Shown piece by piece: positions 59,963 through 64,000 of a stretch of DNA of 64,000 bases. Each line of letters starts with the position of its first letter. The first letter of the stretch is position 1. Below the pieces are notes generated by a model that saw nothing but the letters and a program-made list of their open reading frames with translations, made no database searches and was not told the origin of the DNA. The DNA lies in assembly GCA_038213435.1 (NCBI GenBank), contig JBBQTI010000018.1:6986-70985 (forward strand), in the 5' to 3' direction. Source of the DNA: PALSA-610 sp038213435. Lineage in GTDB: Bacteria; Actinomycetota; Acidimicrobiia; IMCC26256; PALSA-610. A program made the translations under genes and the position numbers.

Positions 59963-61176
59963 ACCGAGCTCCTGAGCAGGGGCGCGCTCGGGCTGAACCG
60001 TACGGGCATCGATTCGAGGCCGCTGATGAAGTTCGCGCGCCGGCGCGGCAACTCGGCCGGTTCGACCGCGAGCTCGAGGTCGGGCAGTCGCAGCAGGAGT
60101 TGCTCGAACATCACCTTCAGCTCGAGCCGGGCCAGTGCCTGCCCGAGGCAGAAGTGGGCACCAAATCCGAACGCGAGATGCTCGTTGGGCTGCCGCTCGA
60201 CGTCGAACCGGAACGGCTCCTCGAATCTCGTCACGTCACGATTGGCCGACTCGAACAACAGCATGCATTTCTGGCCGGCCGTCATCGGCTGACCCATGAA
60301 CTCCGTGTCGCGCGTGACCGTGCGGCACATGTTCTTGATCGGTGTGACCCAGCGCAGCATCTCCTCGACCGCGACCGCGATCTTCGACGGATCGTCGACG
60401 AGCAGCCGGCGTTGGTCGGGATGCAAGAGGAGTTGCTCGACGCCACCGCTGATGACGTGGCGCGTCGTCTCGTCGCCTCCTACGAGGATCAACAGAGACT
60501 CGTGCAGGACGTCGTCGGGGCTGAGTCGATCGCCGTCGACCTCCGCGTGCACGAGCACGCTCATGAGGTCGTCGGTCGGCTGAGCCTGGCGCTGCGCGAC
60601 CGCGTGCGTGCAGAACGCGGAGTAGCCGTCCATGGCCTGCATCGCCTTCAACCACTGCTCCTCGCTCGCGTTGCCGCTCTGCGCGCTGACCATGTCGTCG
60701 GACCACTGGAGCAGATCGCTGCGATCCTCGGGCTCGACGCCGAGCATGTCGCCGATCAGGATCATCGGCAGGGGCGCCGCGACGTCGGTGACGAAGTCAC
60801 ACTCGCCCCGTTCGCATACCTGGTCGATGATCGCGTCGCAGACGTCGCGGATCTTCTGCTCGCTGTCGCGGACGCGCCGCGGCGTGAAGCCCTTGTTCAC
60901 GATCTTGCGCCGCTTCCAGTGCTCAGGGTCGTCCATGTCGATCATCATCGGGATCGGCCCGTTGTCGGGGCGGATGCCGCCGGCGTTCGAGAACGTCGCG
61001 GGGTCCTTCTCCATCGCGAGGAGCGCTGCGTACGACGCGATGCCCCATACCCCGTTCCGAGCGTCGAAGTACACGGGCGCGTTCTCACGCATCCACGTGT
61101 ATTTCTCGTGCGGGTCGTCGACGTAGAAGCTGCCATCCAGCAGATCGATGTCGTCGCGTGTCGGATGCATCGCCAC
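59959..61176 (-). CDS. Cytochrome P450, CYP142-like (steroid C26-hydroxylase group)
   Basis: A 405-residue P450 very close to mycobacterial CYP142 in several places: ATFSNAGGIRPDNGPIPMMI, MDDPEHWKRRKIVNKGFTPR, then CERGECDFVTDVAAPLPMIL, GGDETTRHVISGG in the I-helix and AFGFGAHFCLGQALARLE around the heme Cys. CYP142 hydroxylates the terminal carbon of cholesterol-type side chains to start their degradation. The same substrate class is likely here, which supports the island's assignment. It overlaps the NTF2-fold gene and follows the SDR. Confidence 0.93.
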   Translation of the reverse strand: MAMHPTRDDIDLLDGSFYVDDPHEKYTWMRENAPVYFDARNGVWGIASYAALLAMEKDPATFSNAGGIRPDNGPIPMMIDMDDPEHWKRRKIVNKGFTPRRVRDSEQKIRDVCDAIIDQVCERGECDFVTDVAAPLPMILIGDMLGVEPEDRSDLLQWSDDMVSAQSGNASEEQWLKAMQAMDGYSAFCTHAVAQRQAQPTDDLMSVLVHAEVDGDRLSPDDVLHESLLILVGGDETTRHVISGGVEQLLLHPDQRRLLVDDPSKIAVAVEEMLRWVTPIKNMCRTVTRDTEFMGQPMTAGQKCMLLFESANRDVTRFEEPFRFDVERQPNEHLAFGFGAHFCLGQALARLELKVMFEQLLLRLPDLELAVEPAELPRRRANFISGLESMPVRFSPSAPLLRSSV

Positions 61177-61189
61177 CCTCTCCCTGTTT

Positions 61190-61966
61190 CTACTTTGGCG
61201 GCATTCGGATGCCCGCGTCCATACGGACCACCTCGCCGTTCAGGTAGCCGTTGCGAACGATCTCCATTGCGAGCGAAGCGAAGTCGTCGGGCACGCCCAG
61301 ACGCTTCGGGAACAGCACCGATCGCGCGAGCGCGTCGCGCGCGTCGGGCGGTAGACCGCCGAGCAGCGGCGTGTCGATGAGTCCGGGTGCGATCGTGCAG
61401 ACGCGGATGCCGACCGCGGCGAGATCGCGGGCCGCAGTCAGCGTGAGCGAGACGACGCCGCCTTTCGACGCCGAGTACGCGGCCTGGCCGATCTGACCGT
61501 CGTACGCGGCGATCGACGCCGTGTTCACGATGACGCCCCGCTCGCCCTGCTCGTTCGGTTCGTTCGCCGACATTCCGGATGCGACCAGGCGGAGGACGTT
61601 GAAGGTACCGACGAGGTTGATCTCGAGGACCTTGCGGAACGTGTCGAGGGAATGCGGGTCGCCCGCCCGATTGAGCGTCCGCTCGGCCCAGCCGATCCCC
61701 GCGCAATGGATACAGGTGCGAAGCGGAGCCAGCGCGGTCGCGGCTGCCACGCCGGCCGAGACGTCGTCCTCGTTCGCCACGTCGGCGGGCGCGAATCTCC
61801 CGTCGATCTCGCCCGCGACCTGTTCACCCTTGGCCTGGTCGCGGTCGAGGATCACGACCGTCGCACCCGCGCCGGCCAGGACGCGGGCCGTCGCCTCGCC
61901 CATGCCCGAGGCGCCGCCGGTCACGAGTGCCGTCGACCCGGCGAGCGGGCTCGGGGAAGTCTGCAT
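61190..61966 (-). CDS. SDR-family oxidoreductase (HSD10-like)
   Basis: A 258-residue short-chain dehydrogenase. The cofactor motif is VTGGASGMGEATARVL, catalytic Ser is in VNTASIAAYDGQ and YxxxK is in AYSASKGG. The ending YLNGEVVRMDAGIRMPP is almost the same as in the SDR at 57617. It probably oxidises a 3-hydroxyacyl-CoA or hydroxysteroid intermediate. It is the first gene of the minus-strand P450 operon. Confidence 0.92.
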   Translation of the reverse strand: MQTSPSPLAGSTALVTGGASGMGEATARVLAGAGATVVILDRDQAKGEQVAGEIDGRFAPADVANEDDVSAGVAAATALAPLRTCIHCAGIGWAERTLNRAGDPHSLDTFRKVLEINLVGTFNVLRLVASGMSANEPNEQGERGVIVNTASIAAYDGQIGQAAYSASKGGVVSLTLTAARDLAAVGIRVCTIAPGLIDTPLLGGLPPDARDALARSVLFPKRLGVPDDFASLAMEIVRNGYLNGEVVRMDAGIRMPPK

Positions 61967-61979
61967 AGCTCGTGACCCT

Positions 61980-62228
61980 ATGACAGCGGGGAATCTGCGG
62001 CCCGGTCCGCGGGTTCGAGTCCTTGTGTTCTCCGCCGAACCCTCGTGCGTCGAGGTGCGCGCGGTCATCGATTGGTACGTCGATTGCGAGTGCGACGCCA
62101 CCACGATGCTCGTGATCGCCGCCCATCTCGACGATTGCTGCGGATGCTGTGACGAGCTGTCGAAGCTCCGCTGGTTGAAGTCGGCGGTGAGGCGGTGCGG
62201 CGCGCCAGAATCACGGTCGTGGCCCTGA
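61980..62228 (+). CDS. Small zinc-finger (zf-HC2) anti-sigma-like protein
   Basis: An 82-residue frame whose C-terminal two thirds fit the zf-HC2 anti-sigma pattern: SCVEVRAVIDWYV, then 25 residues after the Cys an HLDDCCGCC (His-x3-Cys-x2-Cys), then DELSKLRWLKSAVRR. Spacing from the first Cys to the His matches RsrA/RskA-type zinc fingers. No sigma gene is adjacent. The ATG at 61980 has no clear Shine-Dalgarno and lies 13 bases from the divergent SDR start, so the true start may be an internal GTG. Its end overlaps the acyl-CoA ligase start. Confidence 0.5.
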   Translation: MTAGNLRPGPRVRVLVFSAEPSCVEVRAVIDWYVDCECDATTMLVIAAHLDDCCGCCDELSKLRWLKSAVRRCGAPESRSWP

Positions 62229-63637
62229 TCTCGTATCCGCGACGGCTCGCCGACCACGCTGCGTCCGATCCGGATCATCCCGCTCTCAGCTACGAGCGAC
62301 GCACCATGACCCGTGCCGAGCTGGAGGTGCTCGCGAACCGCACGGCCCGGGCGCTGGCGTCGAAGGACGTGGGTCAGGACGATCTGGTGACGATCGCCCT
62401 CCCGAACGGTGTCGCGTTCGTCGCGACGACGATCGCGTGCTGGAAGCTCGGCGCGGTCCCGCAGCCCGTCTCGGCCCGTCTCCCGGCGCGCGAGCTCGAC
62501 GCGATCATCGATCTCGCGGCGCCGCGCGTCGTCGTCGACGCGGAGCTCGACGTCGACGGGTTCGACGACGGACCCTTGCCCGACGCGGTGTCGAACCCCT
62601 ACAAGGCGATGACGTCGGGCGGCTCGACCGGACGACCCAAGCTGATCCTCGCGAACCAGGCGAGCCTCATCGATCCCGACGCGGCGCCGCTCTTCGGCAT
62701 GAAGCTGAACGGCACGCACCTGATGCCGGGGCCGCTGTACCACAACGGTCCGTTCATCTGGACGATGACGGCGCTGCTCGCGGGCAACCACGTGGCGCTC
62801 GGAGGGAAGTTCGACGCGGAGAGAACGCTCGAGCTCGTCGACAAATACCGCCCCGATTCGATGTACGTGGTGCCGACGATGATGGCGCGCATCTCGAAGC
62901 TCCCGCGTGAGGTGCGCGATCGCTACGACGTGTCGTCGTTGCAAACCGTGTGGCACCTCGCGGCGCCGTGTCCGCCGTGGCTCAAGGAGGAATGGATCAA
63001 CTGGCTGGGAGCGGAAACGATCTGGGAGCTCTACGGCGGTACGGAGGCGCAGGCCGCGACCATCATCACCGGAGTCGAGTGGTTGGAGCACCGGGGTTCG
63101 GTCGGTCGCGTGAACCTCGACCAGTTCCAGGTGCTGCGCCCGGACGGCTCGGTCGCCGAACCGGGCGAGGTCGGCGAGGTCTTCATGCGGCCGTCGGACG
63201 ACGAGAACGTGCGCACGTATCGCTATGTCGGTGCCGAGGCCCGGCGCATCGAGGGCGGTTGGGAGTCGCTCGGCGACATGGGTGCCATCGACGCGGACGG
63301 CTACCTCTACCTGAGCGACCGCCAGACCGACATGATCCTCGCCGGGGGAGCGAACATCTATCCCGCCGAGATCGAAGCCGCGCTCGACGAGCATGCGCGG
63401 GTGCGGTCGTGCGCGGTGATCGGTCTGCCCGACGACGATCTCGGCAACGTGGTGCACGCGATCGTGCAGACCGACGACGGTTCGCCGATCGACCTCGACG
63501 AGTTGCGGGCACACCTGGCCGAGCGCCTGGTGCGGTACAAGATCCCTCGCACCTTCGAGTTCACGACCGAGCCGTTGCGCGACGACGCGGGCAAGCTCCG
63601 CCGCTCCGCGCTGCGGGCCGAACGCGTGCGTGGGTAG
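62195..63637 (+). CDS. Acyl-CoA synthetase (AMP-binding)
   Basis: A 480-residue ligase if it starts at the GTG at 62195, 472 if at the GTG at 62219. Motif A3 is MTSGGSTGRPKLILA, with an extra Gly compared with common forms, A5 is IWELYGGTEAQ, A7 is GWESLGDMGAIDADG, A8 is DRQTDMILAGGANIYPAEIE and the catalytic Lys is in DDAGKLRRS. It activates an acid to a CoA ester. Its start overlaps the zinc-finger ORF, and an inverted repeat lies just after it. Confidence 0.88.
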   Translation: MRRARITVVALISYPRRLADHAASDPDHPALSYERRTMTRAELEVLANRTARALASKDVGQDDLVTIALPNGVAFVATTIACWKLGAVPQPVSARLPARELDAIIDLAAPRVVVDAELDVDGFDDGPLPDAVSNPYKAMTSGGSTGRPKLILANQASLIDPDAAPLFGMKLNGTHLMPGPLYHNGPFIWTMTALLAGNHVALGGKFDAERTLELVDKYRPDSMYVVPTMMARISKLPREVRDRYDVSSLQTVWHLAAPCPPWLKEEWINWLGAETIWELYGGTEAQAATIITGVEWLEHRGSVGRVNLDQFQVLRPDGSVAEPGEVGEVFMRPSDDENVRTYRYVGAEARRIEGGWESLGDMGAIDADGYLYLSDRQTDMILAGGANIYPAEIEAALDEHARVRSCAVIGLPDDDLGNVVHAIVQTDDGSPIDLDELRAHLAERLVRYKIPRTFEFTTEPLRDDAGKLRRSALRAERVRG

Positions 63638-63638
63638 A

Positions 63639-63655
63639 CTAGAATGGCGTTCTAG
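63639..63655. promoter_or_regulatory. Inverted repeat CTAGAA-N5-TTCTAG, probable operator
   Basis: The arms CTAGAA and TTCTAG are perfect complements around TGGCG. It lies 15 bases before the ATG of the last gene, with a GGAGG ribosome site between. The arms contain TAGAAT, which could serve as a -10 element, so a bound regulator would block transcription. It resembles, with one more base in the spacer, the TAGAAC-N2-GTTCTA sites of KstR-type TetR repressors. Confidence 0.55.
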
Positions 63656-63669
63656 ATCCGGAGGTGGCC

Positions 63670-64000
63670 ATGGGTACCGTCGATTTCGACGTGTTCGACG
63701 CTGACAACCACTACTACGAGGCGACCGACGCCTTCATCCGCCATCTCCCGAAGCACCGTTCGAAGCTGGTCCAGTGGGCCGAGATCGGCGGCAAGCGCCG
63801 GATGATCGTCGACAACAAGATCTTCCGCTTCATCCCGAACCCCACCTTCGATCCGGTCGCGCGTCCCGGCTGCCTCGACGACTACTTCCGCGGCAAGCAG
63901 GCCGGCGACGACATCCGCGCCGCGTTCGGCGAGCTCGAGCCCATCAGTCCCACCTACCGAGAGCCGGAGGCGCGCGTGAAGCTGATGGACACGCAGGGCA
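63670..64000 (+). CDS. Amidohydrolase-family protein, 3'-truncated by the window edge
   Basis: The first 110 residues of an amidohydrolase_2-type protein. The start MGTVDFDVFDADNHYYEATD contains the D-x-D-x-H metal-site motif, and GKRRMIVDNKIFRF is typical of the actinobacterial subgroup. The gene runs past base 64000. GGAGG precedes the ATG at 63670, and the CTAGAA-N5-TTCTAG site is directly upstream. Confidence 0.85.
   Translation, partial: MGTVDFDVFDADNHYYEATDAFIRHLPKHRSKLVQWAEIGGKRRMIVDNKIFRFIPNPTFDPVARPGCLDDYFRGKQAGDDIRAAFGELEPISPTYREPEARVKLMDTQG

Noticed and set aside
62009..62025. T-arm-like GGGTTCGAGTCC suggesting a tRNA
   Set aside because: The flanking arms do not pair and no cloverleaf can be drawn; the bases fall in the zinc-finger ORF.

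Overview
The window is high-GC DNA with densely packed genes on both strands, short gaps and frequent start/stop overlaps. The gene content is that of a free-living, aerobic, high-GC actinobacterium: F420-type LLM oxidoreductases, several P450s, ECF/SigE sigma factors, a SpoIIE/STAS partner-switching module, cholesterol-type thiolases and a CYP142-like P450. An Acidimicrobiia-like lineage is my inference; no rRNA or other marker gene is present to prove it. I saw no tRNA, rRNA, CRISPR array or prophage.

Bases 1-9900 hold a truncated metal permease with a YHS domain, an SRPBCC protein beside a decayed sigma factor, an ankyrin-repeat protein, a methyltransferase/hydrolase pair, a SigE sigma factor with its membrane partner, an LLM oxidoreductase and a very large membrane protein with a zinc ribbon. 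Bases 9900-18000 hold an acyl-CoA ligase and P450 pair, an unknown protein and a phosphotransferase on opposite strands 24 bp apart, an MscS channel coupled to a Thr/Ser-rich membrane-anchored protein, an IS630 remnant and an acetyltransferase.

Bases 17750-26300 form a signalling block. A cupredoxin-like lipoprotein, a hybrid histidine kinase and a diguanylate cyclase response regulator are one minus-strand operon. Opposite it is a 1040-residue secreted protein of 20 RCC1-type repeats, and then an adenylate cyclase. Bases 26300-32200 contain two genes each broken by one apparent missing base (an LLM oxidoreductase and an NRAMP transporter), an aldehyde dehydrogenase with a small zinc-ribbon ORF, and very small stress-type ORFs.

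Bases 32300-35900 are a stress-signalling module: STAS, SpoIIE phosphatase, STAS and an anti-sigma kinase. Two sites match the SigB/SigF promoter pattern (GTTT-N17-GGGTA), one in front of the first STAS gene and one in front of the small gene after the kinase. Bases 36000-43200 carry an aldolase/amidohydrolase pair, an ABC transporter coupled to a 53-residue membrane protein, a secreted SodC-like protein and an operon of ECF sigma factor, membrane protein and neocarzinostatin-fold surface protein. Bases 43200-48500 carry a LuxR-type regulator that lacks the phospho-acceptor Asp, a SNF2 helicase with a small partner, and a membrane-anchored FKBP.

Bases 48584-64000 are a catabolic island: two acyl-CoA ligases, two OB-fold (DUF35) proteins, two thiolase-fold proteins without the nucleophilic Cys, two P450s (one CYP142-like), two SDRs, an NTF2-fold protein, a DyP peroxidase and two amidohydrolases (the last cut by the window edge). 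A TetR gene has two perfect copies of TGCnAACnGTTnGCA at its promoter. The set fits degradation of a steroid- or isoprenoid-like substrate through CoA thioesters, with side-chain removal by Ltp-DUF35-type retro-aldol cleavage. An orphan DNA adenine methylase and a zinc-finger anti-sigma-like ORF sit inside the island.
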